NCBI GenBank assembly: GCA_964358485.1
Contig: CAYHPY010000002.1
Coordinates: forward strand, 62,001-126,000
Origin: CAYHPY01 sp964358485
Lineage (GTDB): Bacteria; Elusimicrobiota; Elusimicrobia; UBA1565; UBA9628
Length of the DNA: 64,000 nucleotides
Direction: 5' to 3'
Part shown: in pieces, positions 8,970 to 16,185 of the stretch
Numbering within the stretch: the stretch's first letter is position 1
Layout of the letters: each line of letters starts with the position of its first letter
Translations under genes and position numbers: made by a program
The notes under the pieces: generated by a model
The model's database searches: none
Told to the model about the DNA's origin: nothing
Seen by the model: the letters and a program-made list of their open reading frames with translations, nothing else

Positions 8970-10209
8970 CCTTCTCGGGGTCTCCGCCTCCCTGTCCTGG
9001 GGCGGGGCGGCCGGGCTCATGATCTCCCTGAGCCGGGCGCCGGCCTCGGCCGATTTCCTCCTTCCCCGCCGGGCGGCCTATTGGTGGTTCGAGGGTTTTA
9101 TCCGGGCCCAGCAAACCCCGGGCCTGCGCTCGGCAATTTCCTGGGCGGCCCTTCTGCTGGCGGGCGCCGGGCTGGCGGCCTGGATCGCCGCCTTGGCCCG
9201 GGAATTGGCGGCCTGGGATCCGGCCGCCCGGACCTTGCGCCGATTCCTTCTATGCGCCGCGGCGGTCTTGGGCACGGCCTGGGCCGGGCGCTGGGCCTTG
9301 TCTCTTTTTTTGGAGATTTCCTCCAGCGCCTGGTTTCCCCCGGAGAGCCTGGACTGGCGGGAACCGGCTTTGGCGTTTTTGGCCGCCAATCATGCGGCAT
9401 GGGGAGTCTTCGGGGCATCCACGGTTTTTTGCCGGGCCGCGGGAGCGGCGAGGACCGAGGACTCAAGGGGAATGCTGAGGCGTTTTTTCAGCCGGCTCGT
9501 CATCCTGGTGTTGCCTGCGTCTCTGCTCTGTGCGATCGGAGTTTTCCGGGACGACTTGGGAAAAAATAACCTCGAGGCGCGGCGGCGGCTGTATCGTTCC
9601 CTCACCCTGGAATTGGAGCCGACGGGCTTGCGCGAGGCCCTGGCTTCGGGCCTTGACCGGGGAGATCCGTTGGCCCGGCTTCTGCTTCTGAGGAACCTCT
9701 CGCGGGCGCCGGCGTCGCCGGAGAATCTCGCCGCCCTCCGGCCGCTGGCCGATCCCCTGCGCTGGCGGATCGGCCCCGCGGCCTCGATGCTCCTGGCGGA
9801 GGCCTCGGGGCATTTCGGCGACGCTCCGGGGGCCGCCGCGCTGAGAAGCTCCGCCGGCCGGGGGGGCATCCCGCCCGGCCTATTGGCCGGCCTCGAGGAC
9901 CGGGCCCCGGGGCCCGCCGCGGGCGTCGTGCGGGGCGCCTTTCGCGGGATTGCGCCCCGGAGGGCCGCGCTGTTTGTCCGAGAGCCGGGCCCCGACGGCG
10001 ACGCCATCGACCCGGCCGGCCTGGTGGCCGCGGCCGCTCCCAACGCCAAGGGGCGCTTTGAGTTCAAAGGCTTGCCCGATGGAGACTATTTCCTGGCGCT
10101 GAGTCCCCCGTCCGGGGGCATCCCTGAGCGGGCAGTCGGCGCTCCGGGGGACATTCGATTGAAGGAGGGGCGCAGGCTCGTGGAGCTCAAACCCATTGAG
10201 GTGAGATGA
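8950..10209 (+). CDS. Membrane protein with C-terminal carboxypeptidase-regulatory-like domain
   Basis: A 419-residue protein starting at a TTG inside the end of the previous gene (20-base overlap). An internal ATG at 9019 is the alternative start. At least four hydrophobic segments occupy the first 200 residues (for example SWAALLLAGAGLAAWIAAL and LVILVLPASLLCAIGVF). A helical linker follows, then a C-terminal beta domain with the pattern GRFEFKGLPDGDYFLALSPP, typical of CarboxypepD_reg-like or transthyretin-like domains. Function unknown. It sits between the M16 pair and a lipoprotein, so a role at the cell envelope is likely. Confidence 0.65.
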   Translation: MTKTGTSLLGVSASLSWGGAAGLMISLSRAPASADFLLPRRAAYWWFEGFIRAQQTPGLRSAISWAALLLAGAGLAAWIAALARELAAWDPAARTLRRFLLCAAAVLGTAWAGRWALSLFLEISSSAWFPPESLDWREPALAFLAANHAAWGVFGASTVFCRAAGAARTEDSRGMLRRFFSRLVILVLPASLLCAIGVFRDDLGKNNLEARRRLYRSLTLELEPTGLREALASGLDRGDPLARLLLLRNLSRAPASPENLAALRPLADPLRWRIGPAASMLLAEASGHFGDAPGAAALRSSAGRGGIPPGLLAGLEDRAPGPAAGVVRGAFRGIAPRRAALFVREPGPDGDAIDPAGLVAAAAPNAKGRFEFKGLPDGDYFLALSPPSGGIPERAVGAPGDIRLKEGRRLVELKPIEVR

Positions 10210-10661
10210 AAACTCCGCTCGTGGCGGTTCTGGCCTCCCTGGCCCTGTCCGGGGGCTGCGCCTTCGGCGGCCGCCCGCGGGCCGAGCCCCGTCAAGCAGG
10301 CCCCGAGGAGCGCCTCATTCTGGAGAGTTCCACTTTGACGAGTCTGGCGCTTCTGGAGGCGTCCGTGGGGACATTTACGCGGGACAAGGGCAGGCCTCCG
10401 GCCCGCTTGGAGGACCTGGTTCCGGATCACATCGGCCAGCTTCCGGTCGTGGAACTGGGTCTTGCGGCCCATCCGGACGCGGCCGAGGCTTTCAACTACG
10501 GCCCCGGGGTCCTTGAAAACGGCGCCCTTCGAGAGGGCATGCTCCGGGATTCGGGCCGCTGGGGCTACGCGGTGGAAGGCGGGAGTGCGCGAGTCTTCGT
10601 GGATTGCACGCACGAAAGCTCCCGCGGCCGTCCCTGGTTCAAGGAACGGGGCGCGTTGTGA
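10206..10661 (+). CDS. Lipoprotein with a pilin-like globular domain
   Basis: A 151-residue protein. A signal peptide ends in the lipobox LSGGC (Cys18). The mature domain follows the same plan as the C-terminal part of the pilin encoded at 38963-39790: helix, D.G..P..L..L.P segment, an acidic DSG before WGY, then FVDCTHESSRGRPWF at the C-terminus (pilin counterpart: FWVKCTHTDGRGRNW). The hydrophobic N-terminal pilin helix has been replaced by a lipid anchor. It is the last gene of the operon beginning at 5354 (four-base overlap). I infer an envelope protein derived from a type IV pseudopilin; no known family name is assigned. Confidence 0.7.
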   Translation: MKTPLVAVLASLALSGGCAFGGRPRAEPRQAGPEERLILESSTLTSLALLEASVGTFTRDKGRPPARLEDLVPDHIGQLPVVELGLAAHPDAAEAFNYGPGVLENGALREGMLRDSGRWGYAVEGGSARVFVDCTHESSRGRPWFKERGAL

Positions 10662-10703
10662 TTTTTCCAGCGCCGGAAATTTCGTGACGGCTCGGCGCTC
10701 GGG

Positions 10704-10925
10704 CTAGGGCAGGAAGAAGCGGGACGGCTTCTTGTATATCTTGGCGAACGTCTGGAGTTCGATCACGTCCAGCCGATGGTCGCCGGTTTCGCACCGGGAA
10801 ACGTAGGACTGCGGCTTGCGCAGTCTCTTGGCCACGTCGCTTTGATTGAGTCCGGCGTCCATGCGCGCGCGGCGGAGCTTGTCCGCGATCGCTCGGTGCT
10901 GCTTCGAGTATATGGTTTTCCTCAT
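10704..10925 (-). CDS. Small XRE-family helix-turn-helix regulator
   Basis: A 73-residue protein that is essentially one Cro/CI-type HTH domain: LRRARMDAGLNQSDVAKRLRKPQSYVSRCETGDHRLDVIELQTFAKIY, with the usual recognition helix around QSYVSRCE. It has no extra sensor domain. It is divergent from the response-regulator gene, and the 80-base gap holds direct repeats and a palindrome that could be its operator (10938-10976). It marks the left edge of an accessory region of different gene content. Confidence 0.85.
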   Translation of the reverse strand: MRKTIYSKQHRAIADKLRRARMDAGLNQSDVAKRLRKPQSYVSRCETGDHRLDVIELQTFAKIYKKPSRFFLP

Positions 10926-10937
10926 CTGGATGCTACA

Positions 10938-10976
10938 ATCCTAATATCCTAATCTGCATATGCAAAAACTGCATAT
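10938..10976. promoter_or_regulatory. Putative XRE operator: tandem and inverted repeats
   Basis: ATCCTAAT occurs twice in perfect tandem (10938-10953). It is followed by the 10-base palindrome TGCATATGCA (10955-10964) and by two copies of CTGCATAT starting 15 bases apart (10954 and 10969). The second copy abuts the -35 box of the receiver-protein promoter, so binding here could repress both divergent genes. Confidence 0.5.
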
Positions 10977-11004
10977 TGACAATCGAGCGGCGGCCTGCTA
11001 AGCT
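10976..11004 (+). promoter_or_regulatory. Promoter of the receiver-protein gene
   Basis: TTGACA at 10976-10981, 17-base spacer, TAAGCT at 10999-11004. The start of transcription is expected near 11011, so the ATG at 11012 would be leaderless. The promoter excludes the longer reading that begins at the TTG of the -35 box itself. Confidence 0.55.
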
Positions 11005-11011
11005 TATGCGC

Positions 11012-11368
11012 ATGGACCGCACCGGCGAGCGCGCTCTGATCGTTGACGATGATCCCGGCCTCCGCCGCCTGTTTCAACGCTACTTTCACTCGCTGGGATG
11101 GACGGCGGACGCCGTTTCAGGCGGGCTGGAGGCCCTCGAAGCCTTCGGAGCGGCCACCTATCGCGTGGTCGTGTGCGACGTGAACCTGGGCGCGGGCGAC
11201 GGCATCCAGACGGCCAAAAAGCTGCGGGACATGCAGCCTTCCCTGCGGGTTGTGATTGCCTCGGGACTTCCGGACAATATCGACCGCGCCAGGGCTGCCG
11301 GCTTCGGGCATTGCCTTCGCAAGCCGTTTACCCTCGACGAGTTGAAGACCGCCATCGGAGGGGCGTAA
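11012..11368 (+). CDS. Stand-alone response-regulator receiver domain
   Basis: A 118-residue single-domain protein with all receiver landmarks: acidic pocket Asp12-Asp14 (VDDDPG), phospho-acceptor Asp56 (VVCDVNLG), Ser84 (VIASG) and Lys104 (LRKPF). It has no output domain, so it probably acts by protein contact or as a phosphate sink in a CheY/Spo0F-like manner. No kinase gene is in the window. The start is chosen from the promoter position; 11006 is an alternative ATG two codons upstream. Confidence 0.88.
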   Translation: MDRTGERALIVDDDPGLRRLFQRYFHSLGWTADAVSGGLEALEAFGAATYRVVVCDVNLGAGDGIQTAKKLRDMQPSLRVVIASGLPDNIDRARAAGFGHCLRKPFTLDELKTAIGGA

Positions 11369-11369
11369 G

Positions 11370-11516
11370 CGCCGGCAGTCCGGCGAAGCGCTTCCGCGGG
11401 AGGCCTTCCAGGCTCAGTTCGGCTGGCTCCCCAGGGAAGTCGGCGACGAACATGTCCTCGAGCACGCGACGACGCAGGGCTTCGCTGATCGTCAGCCTGC
11501 CGTACTTGTCCTTCCA
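11370..11516 (-). pseudogene. Fragment of an unidentified coding sequence
   Basis: On the minus strand a stretch with strongly GC-rich third positions reads as DKYGRLTISEALRRRVLEDM followed by FVADFPGEPAELSLEGLPR. It is preceded in frame by a stop at 11517-11519 and has no convincing start codon. It looks like the C-terminal piece of a larger protein whose 5' part was lost when this junction formed. Family not recognised. Confidence 0.3.
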
Positions 11517-11575
11517 CTATAAAAAGTCCCTTCGCTGGTGCCGTGCACTAATAAGTCGATCGGCGGTGGCGGCGT

Positions 11576-12865
11576 TTAGGGCCGGCCTTTCAAGCGCTCC
11601 CGGACCTTGTCCCGAAACCCGGCCAGGGCGGGCTTAAGCGCCGCCGCGCGGTCCAGTTCCACCAGCGCCTGGGCGCCGTCGCCGCCCAGCATGCTCCGCG
11701 CCATCCCCAGGATAAACCAAGCGTCGGCGTCCGCGGGGTCAAGCTTGACCGCCAACTCCGCGTCGATCATGGCCGCCCGCCACTTCTTGGCCTTGAACAA
11801 AGCGTCGGCCCTCATGCGGAACGCCAGCCCCCACTTCCAGCCCCGCGCGATCACCTTTGACAGAGCCGCCACCGCGCCGGGGGCGTCTCCCATCTGGCTT
11901 AAAATCAAGGCCCGGTTGGCGTAGACCATCGGGTCGGCCGGGTCCGCCCGGGCCGCCACCTCGGCCAGATTGCGCGCCGCGATCAAATCTCCCGCCTTGC
12001 GCGCCCGCATCGACTGCATCAAGAGCGCATAGGCCGCCGACGGCGCCGCGTCTTGCCGCGCTTGCCATTCCTCCGGCGTGCGCGCCAGGCCCGGCGTCTG
12101 CAAGGCCAGTAGCCGCTGGCCCCGCTCCCGGTCCACGGCGGCATCCTCGGCGGTGGGCGTCGCCCCGCCCCCGGCCGCCAGCACGGTATCCGTCCGGGCC
12201 GTCATGCCGCTGTTGGGCCGCAGTTTGGCGTCCTGAGCGCCTTCCTCTTTCGCAGCGGCCTTCAGGCCCTCCGCCTTGCCCGCCGCGGCTATCGCCGGGG
12301 AGCGCTTGCCCTTGGGCCATTTGTCCAGGGAGTACATGTAGAGCTCGTAGGCCGCCCAGTTCCTGGGGTCTTTCTCCAGGGCAAGCTTGGCATCGGCGTG
12401 GGCGGACTCGTAATCCCGCTTGATATAGCGCGCCAGGCCGCGCGACAACAGCAGGCGCGCGGTCAATTTTGGGTCCCCGCCGGGGCGGGCTAGCTTGAGG
12501 CCACGCTCGGCCTGCTCGATGGCTTTGTCGGTCTCGCCGCGGGCCTGGAAATAGTTCCCGGCGGAGGCGGCGGCCTGGGTGCTGTTGGGTTTTTCTTTGA
12601 GGCGCCGTTCGACTTCCTTGTCGCGTTTGGCGAGCTCCTCTTCTTTTTTCTTTTGCTCGGTGGGGGTTGGAGGTGTCGGGGTGGGGGCATTGAGTTTTTC
12701 CACGCCGGCCAAGGCGTCGTCGATCTGAGAATCCCCTATCTTTACATCTCCCTCAGCTTCTTCATCATCTTTTGTATCCGGTGATAAATTAGCCGGAAAA
12801 AGCGGAGCGGCCGACACCAGGACCAAGGCAGCCATGAACGTGAAAATTGTACACTTGGATTTCAA
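11576..12865 (-). CDS. Secreted/periplasmic tetratricopeptide-repeat protein
   Basis: A 429-residue protein. I place the start at the TTG at 12865 because it gives a good signal peptide (Lys-rich start, MAALVLVSAAPLFPA) and because a promoter at 12890-12919 lies just upstream. A start at ATG 12835 is also possible. A low-complexity Pro/Lys/Glu segment (PTPPTPTEQKKKEEELAKRD) is followed by helical TPR-like repeats (ARGLARYIKRDYESAHADAKLALEKDP; PADADAWFILGMARSMLGGD). It probably scaffolds protein interactions outside the inner membrane. The start codons of this gene and of the divergent gene face each other two bases apart (12865/12867), and the alternative ATG pair overlaps. Confidence 0.75.
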   Translation of the reverse strand: MKSKCTIFTFMAALVLVSAAPLFPANLSPDTKDDEEAEGDVKIGDSQIDDALAGVEKLNAPTPTPPTPTEQKKKEEELAKRDKEVERRLKEKPNSTQAAASAGNYFQARGETDKAIEQAERGLKLARPGGDPKLTARLLLSRGLARYIKRDYESAHADAKLALEKDPRNWAAYELYMYSLDKWPKGKRSPAIAAAGKAEGLKAAAKEEGAQDAKLRPNSGMTARTDTVLAAGGGATPTAEDAAVDRERGQRLLALQTPGLARTPEEWQARQDAAPSAAYALLMQSMRARKAGDLIAARNLAEVAARADPADPMVYANRALILSQMGDAPGAVAALSKVIARGWKWGLAFRMRADALFKAKKWRAAMIDAELAVKLDPADADAWFILGMARSMLGGDGAQALVELDRAAALKPALAGFRDKVRERLKGRP

Positions 12866-12866
12866 A

Positions 12867-13442
12867 ATGAGGCCTCTTTGGGTTCCCTTAAGTATGCTGC
12901 TCCTACCTCGCTTTGTCAACGGGGCAGAGCCGAGCGTATCAAAATCCAGTGCCCCGATTACTTTGAGTTCCGCCATCCAAAAGTTGCTGGCGCTGGGGGA
13001 GACGGGGAAATTCGTGGGAATTACAAGGTTCCCACGGATACAGAAGAATTCTCCGATCAAAGAAGAGTGGGCAAAACCGAAAGTCTCCGAAGATGGGCAC
13101 CGTAGGAGTTTTTCCGTCCTCCTGGAACGGTCAACGGAAACCCCGAAGGCCACCCATGTTGAGTTTCTTGTCACGCAAAAGGACAGGGAGGCCCGAACGG
13201 CGCAACAATTCTACCTCCTTGCAAGCACTGCCGGCGCTTTACTGGAAGCAGGCTTCGCAATTGGTCCCCTTGACGAAAAGGGAAGATTAATCCCAGGACC
13301 GTCTCTAGCCCCCTTCAAGTACCTCGACATCACCTCCCCCGAAACCCGCGCCCTCTTCCAACGGGAGCTGGATTTCTGGCTCAAAGGCGTCGGTCGCAAG
13401 TCCCCATCTCCCGGCAAGGACAAGCCCGGGGCCAAGCCGTGA
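12867..13442 (+). CDS. Secreted protein of unknown function
   Basis: A 191-residue protein with a clear signal peptide (RPLWVPLSMLLLPRFVNGA). The mature part is mixed alpha/beta (HRRSFSVLLERSTETPKATHVEFLV) and ends in a basic Pro/Lys/Gly tail. I do not recognise the family. The start at 12867 is preferred over 12834 because the earlier start puts 11 polar residues before the signal peptide. Composition is more AT-rich over 12840-13300 than in flanking genes, consistent with acquired DNA. Its stop codon lies exactly where homology to DarT begins in the same reading frame. Confidence 0.6.
   Translation: MRPLWVPLSMLLLPRFVNGAEPSVSKSSAPITLSSAIQKLLALGETGKFVGITRFPRIQKNSPIKEEWAKPKVSEDGHRRSFSVLLERSTETPKATHVEFLVTQKDREARTAQQFYLLASTAGALLEAGFAIGPLDEKGRLIPGPSLAPFKYLDITSPETRALFQRELDFWLKGVGRKSPSPGKDKPGAKP
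12890..12919 (-). promoter_or_regulatory. Promoter of the TPR gene, inside the divergent gene
   Basis: On the minus strand TTGACA (12914-12919), an 18-base spacer and ATACTT (12890-12895) precede the TTG start at 12865 by about 24 bases. The promoter lies within the signal-peptide codons of the divergent secreted protein. Confidence 0.45.
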
Positions 13443-13466
13443 GCTTCCCCCGCGCCGCGTTCCCCG

Positions 13467-13874
13467 ATGCTCTACGCGATCCATACGGGAGCGGTTGAAG
13501 GCTATCAAGGCGACCAAGCCGCCGTGCTGCATCTGGTTTCTTCCGTCAAGACTGCCTCGACGACGGGCCAGGCTTGGTGCTTCACGGACGGCCATGCCGA
13601 GTTGGGAATTACTGAATTCTCCGATGATCTTGACCGCATGGACGAGTTCGTCGATGCCGAGATCATGCAGGGCCAGTATTGGAACGACACGCCCGACCAG
13701 CCGGATCGCAAGCGCCGTCGTCAGGCTGAGTTCCTGGTGCGTGAGGGCTTCCCTTGGAAACTGATCCACGAGATCGGCGTCTATGACGCGGTTGTGGCCG
13801 CGAAGGTGGGCAAGCTCATCGCGCACGAAGCGCACAAGCCTCGCGTCGTCGTTCAGTCGGAGTGGTACTATTGA
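13467..13874 (+). CDS. darT: DarT-like DNA ADP-ribosyltransferase, N-terminally truncated toxin
   Basis: A 135-residue open frame matching the C-terminal two thirds of DarT (DUF4433), which modifies thymidine in single-stranded DNA using NAD+. Visible DarT landmarks are PRSPMLYAIHTG (beginning four residues before the ATG), GYQGDQAAVLHLVSS, FTDGHAEL, the ARTT-type catalytic Glu segment RQAEFLVREGFPW, and the terminal PRVVVQSEWYY. Full DarT is about 210 residues; the N-terminal NAD-binding part (the H-T-ILxxG region) is absent. The same frame meets the TGA of the preceding gene at 13440-13442, so the 5' part has been replaced rather than frameshifted. It is probably inactive as a toxin. Confidence 0.8.
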   Translation: MLYAIHTGAVEGYQGDQAAVLHLVSSVKTASTTGQAWCFTDGHAELGITEFSDDLDRMDEFVDAEIMQGQYWNDTPDQPDRKRRRQAEFLVREGFPWKLIHEIGVYDAVVAAKVGKLIAHEAHKPRVVVQSEWYY

Positions 13875-13882
13875 GGTGAACC

Positions 13883-14944
13883 ATGGTTAAACTCGTAACA
13901 GGGAATTTGCTGGATGCTGAGGTGGAAGCCGTGGTGAACACGGTCAACACCGTGGGCGTCATGGGGAAGGGGATCGCTCTCCAATTCAAGCGAGCGTTCC
14001 CTGAGAATTTTCGCGCCTATGAGCGCGCCTGCAAGCACGGGGAAGTCAAGCTTGGCCGGGTGTTTGTTCATGAAAACGAGACTCTGCACGGCCCACGCTT
14101 TGTCATTAACTTTCCCACCAAGAGCCATTGGAAGGGCTCAAGCAGGCTGGAGGATATTCGCACCGGGCTCCGTAGCTTGACGGAAAAGATCAAAGAGCTG
14201 GGCATCAAGTCTATCGCCGTTCCCCCGCTGGGATGCGGCTTGGGCGGCCTGAACTGGAACGATGTCCGGCCCATGATCGAGAACGCGCTGGAGCCGCTCG
14301 CGGGGGTGGAGGTGCTGCTTTACGAGCCGGCGGGTACGCCTGCCCCGGCGGAGATGAAGACCGCGACCGTCCGGCCGCAAATGACGATTGGCCGCGCTGC
14401 TCTCATCGGCCTGATCGACCGCTACAAGGTTCCGGGCCACGATTACCTCCTTTCGCTCTTGGAAGTGCACAAGCTCGCCTACTTTCTACAGTGCGCCGGC
14501 CAACCGCTGAAATTGGCCTTCCAAAAGGGAATCTATGGCCCTTATGCCGACAATCTGAGGCACGTCCTTAGCCGGATCGAGGGCCATTTCATCACCGGCT
14601 ACGGCGACGGCAAGAACTCTCCCGAGACGCCGCTATCCCTGCTGCCCGGCGCCGCGAAGGAGGCTGCGGACTTCTTGGCCGACCATCCGCAGACGCAAAA
14701 GCACTTTGACCGGGTCGCCGAGATGATTGAAGGATTCGAGACTCCTTACGGCATGGAGCTGCTTTCCAGCGTTCACTGGGTGGCATTGCAGGAGAACGCG
14801 GCGGCAAGGACGTCGGCGGATGCCGCCGCAAAGGGCGTGTTGGACTGGAACGAGCGCAAGCGCAAGCTGTTCAAGCCCGAGCATATCCGGCTCGCTTGGT
14901 CTCGCCTTAGGGAGACGGGCTGGCTGGACTCGACGTCGGCCTAG
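13883..14944 (+). CDS. darG: DarG antitoxin: macrodomain DNA ADP-ribosyl glycohydrolase
   Basis: A 353-residue, apparently full-length protein. The N-terminal macrodomain (about residues 1-150) has GNLLDAEVEAVVNTVNTVGVMGKGIALQFK, the nucleotide-binding and catalytic Lys region of DarG/TARG1-like macrodomains, and the PPLGCGLGGLNW loop. The C-terminal domain (LSLLEVHKLAYFLQCAGQPL, GIYGPYADNL) is the DarG-specific region that binds and inhibits DarT. It removes ADP-ribose from thymidine in DNA. A strong SD (GAGGTG) spans the darT stop, so the pair was translationally coupled. The antitoxin is intact although its toxin is truncated. Confidence 0.92.
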   Translation: MVKLVTGNLLDAEVEAVVNTVNTVGVMGKGIALQFKRAFPENFRAYERACKHGEVKLGRVFVHENETLHGPRFVINFPTKSHWKGSSRLEDIRTGLRSLTEKIKELGIKSIAVPPLGCGLGGLNWNDVRPMIENALEPLAGVEVLLYEPAGTPAPAEMKTATVRPQMTIGRAALIGLIDRYKVPGHDYLLSLLEVHKLAYFLQCAGQPLKLAFQKGIYGPYADNLRHVLSRIEGHFITGYGDGKNSPETPLSLLPGAAKEAADFLADHPQTQKHFDRVAEMIEGFETPYGMELLSSVHWVALQENAAARTSADAAAKGVLDWNERKRKLFKPEHIRLAWSRLRETGWLDSTSA

Positions 14945-15007
14945 GCCGTATTTGGTAAAATCAATTTTCGAATGGCAGTTCATTCTATGGGACGATCTGT
15001 GAGCCGG

Positions 15008-15037
15008 GCAATTGTGCAAGAGCCCTTGCACAATTGC
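15008..15037. repeat. Perfect 13-bp inverted repeat upstream of the YhcG gene
   Basis: Arms 15008-15020 and 15025-15037 (GCAATTGTGCAAG and its complement) with a four-base loop, 28 bases before the YhcG ATG. There is no T-tract, so it is unlikely to be a terminator. A related palindrome lies inside the gene (15447-15465). Confidence 0.65.
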
Positions 15038-15065
15038 GTCACGCTCATCTGCCGAACGGCGCCGC

Positions 15066-16181
15066 ATGGCTGGTAAGCGCAAAACAAGGGTGCGTCCCGC
15101 TCCCCGCCGCAGCCTAGGACGGCAACGGGACGAGGCGATTTTCCCTGTTGCCCCCGCCGGCGCCGAGTTGCCGCGAGATTATCCCGAGATTCTTCGCGAG
15201 ATCACGCAGCGTATCCGGCGGCAGCGTCTGGGAATCGTATTCGCCGCCAACGCGGGGATGGTTCTTCTTTATTGGGACATTGGGAAGATGATTCTAGAGA
15301 GGCAGCAGAGAGCCGGCTGGGGCGCCCGAATCATCGACCGGCTCGCGCGCGATCTGCGGAACGTTTTCCCGGACATGAAGGGGTTTTCTCCGCGCAACCT
15401 GAAGTACATGCGAGCCTTCGCCGCGGCCTGGCCCGACGCGAAGATCGTGCAAGAGGCTCTTGCACAAATCACCTGGTATCAAAATCTCGCTCTTCTGGAA
15501 AAGCTCGAAGACAGGGAGGTTCGGCTCTGGTATGCCCGGGCCGCCAGAACCCAGGGTTGGTCGCGGGCCGTCTTGGAAATGCAAATAGACAGCCTCGCGC
15601 ATGAACGCCACGGCAAGGCGCTGAGCAACTTCAAAGAAACCCTTCCTCCCGCCGATTCGGATATGGCGGAGCAGGTCTTCAAAGACCCCTATCTTTTCGA
15701 CTTTCTCGGCACGGCCGATCATCGCCGGGAGTCCGAGGTCGAGCGGGCGCTGGTGGACCATATCCAAAAGTTCCTTCTCGAATTGGGCACTGGCTTCGCC
15801 TTCGTTGGCCGGCAGGTCCTTCTTGAAGTCGGCGACCAGGACTTCTTCGTGGACCTGCTCTTCTATCATCTCAAGCTCCGCTGCTACGTCGTCATCGAGC
15901 TGAAGGCCGTTCCGTTCAAGCCCGGCTTCGTAGGGCAGTTGAACATGTATCTTTCCGCCGTCGATGATCTCCTGCGCCATCCTGACGACAAGCCGACCGT
16001 TGGCCTGCTGCTCTGCCGGTCCAAGAACCATCTGGTAGTGGAGTATGCCCTCCGCCACCTGAAACGGCCCATCGGAGTGGCCGAGTGGGAAACCAAGATC
16101 GTCAAATCGCTGCCGAAGGAGCTGAAGGGGAGCCTTCCGACGGTGGAGGAGCTAGAAAAAGAGTTGGACGAACCGTCGTGA
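15066..16181 (+). CDS. YhcG-type PDDEXK nuclease (DUF1016)
   Basis: A 371-residue protein matching the DUF1016/YhcG layout. After a basic tail comes the N-terminal helical domain (IRRQRLGIVFAANAGMVLLYWDIGKMILERQ, GFSPRNLKYMRAFAAAWPD, ITWYQNLALLEKL). The C-terminal PDDEXK nuclease domain has VGDQDFFVDLLFYHLKLRCYVVIELKA (Asp and Glu-x-Lys active-site pattern), followed by GQLNMYLSAVDD. YhcG family nucleases cluster with mobile elements, restriction and toxin systems. The start at 15066 removes an unlikely 18-residue extension that would overlap the upstream palindrome. It is followed four bases later by the SNF2 gene. Confidence 0.88.
   Translation: MAGKRKTRVRPAPRRSLGRQRDEAIFPVAPAGAELPRDYPEILREITQRIRRQRLGIVFAANAGMVLLYWDIGKMILERQQRAGWGARIIDRLARDLRNVFPDMKGFSPRNLKYMRAFAAAWPDAKIVQEALAQITWYQNLALLEKLEDREVRLWYARAARTQGWSRAVLEMQIDSLAHERHGKALSNFKETLPPADSDMAEQVFKDPYLFDFLGTADHRRESEVERALVDHIQKFLLELGTGFAFVGRQVLLEVGDQDFFVDLLFYHLKLRCYVVIELKAVPFKPGFVGQLNMYLSAVDDLLRHPDDKPTVGLLLCRSKNHLVVEYALRHLKRPIGVAEWETKIVKSLPKELKGSLPTVEELEKELDEPS
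15447..15465. repeat. Palindrome inside the YhcG coding sequence, related to the upstream one
   Basis: GTGCAAGAG, one base, then CTCTTGCAC: nine complementary base pairs around a single central base. The sequence GTGCAAGAG..CTTGCACAA is shared with 15014-15035 upstream of the gene. Here it encodes VQEALAQ. Confidence 0.55.
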
Positions 16182-16185
16182 GCCC

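Noticed and set aside
12866..13174. N-terminal extension of the TPR protein
   Set aside because: Would run antisense through the secreted-protein gene and bury the signal peptide; the promoter lies at 12890-12919.
15008..15037. Intrinsic terminator of darG
   Set aside because: Perfect stem but no T-tract on either strand; the match to a palindrome inside the next gene suggests a different role.
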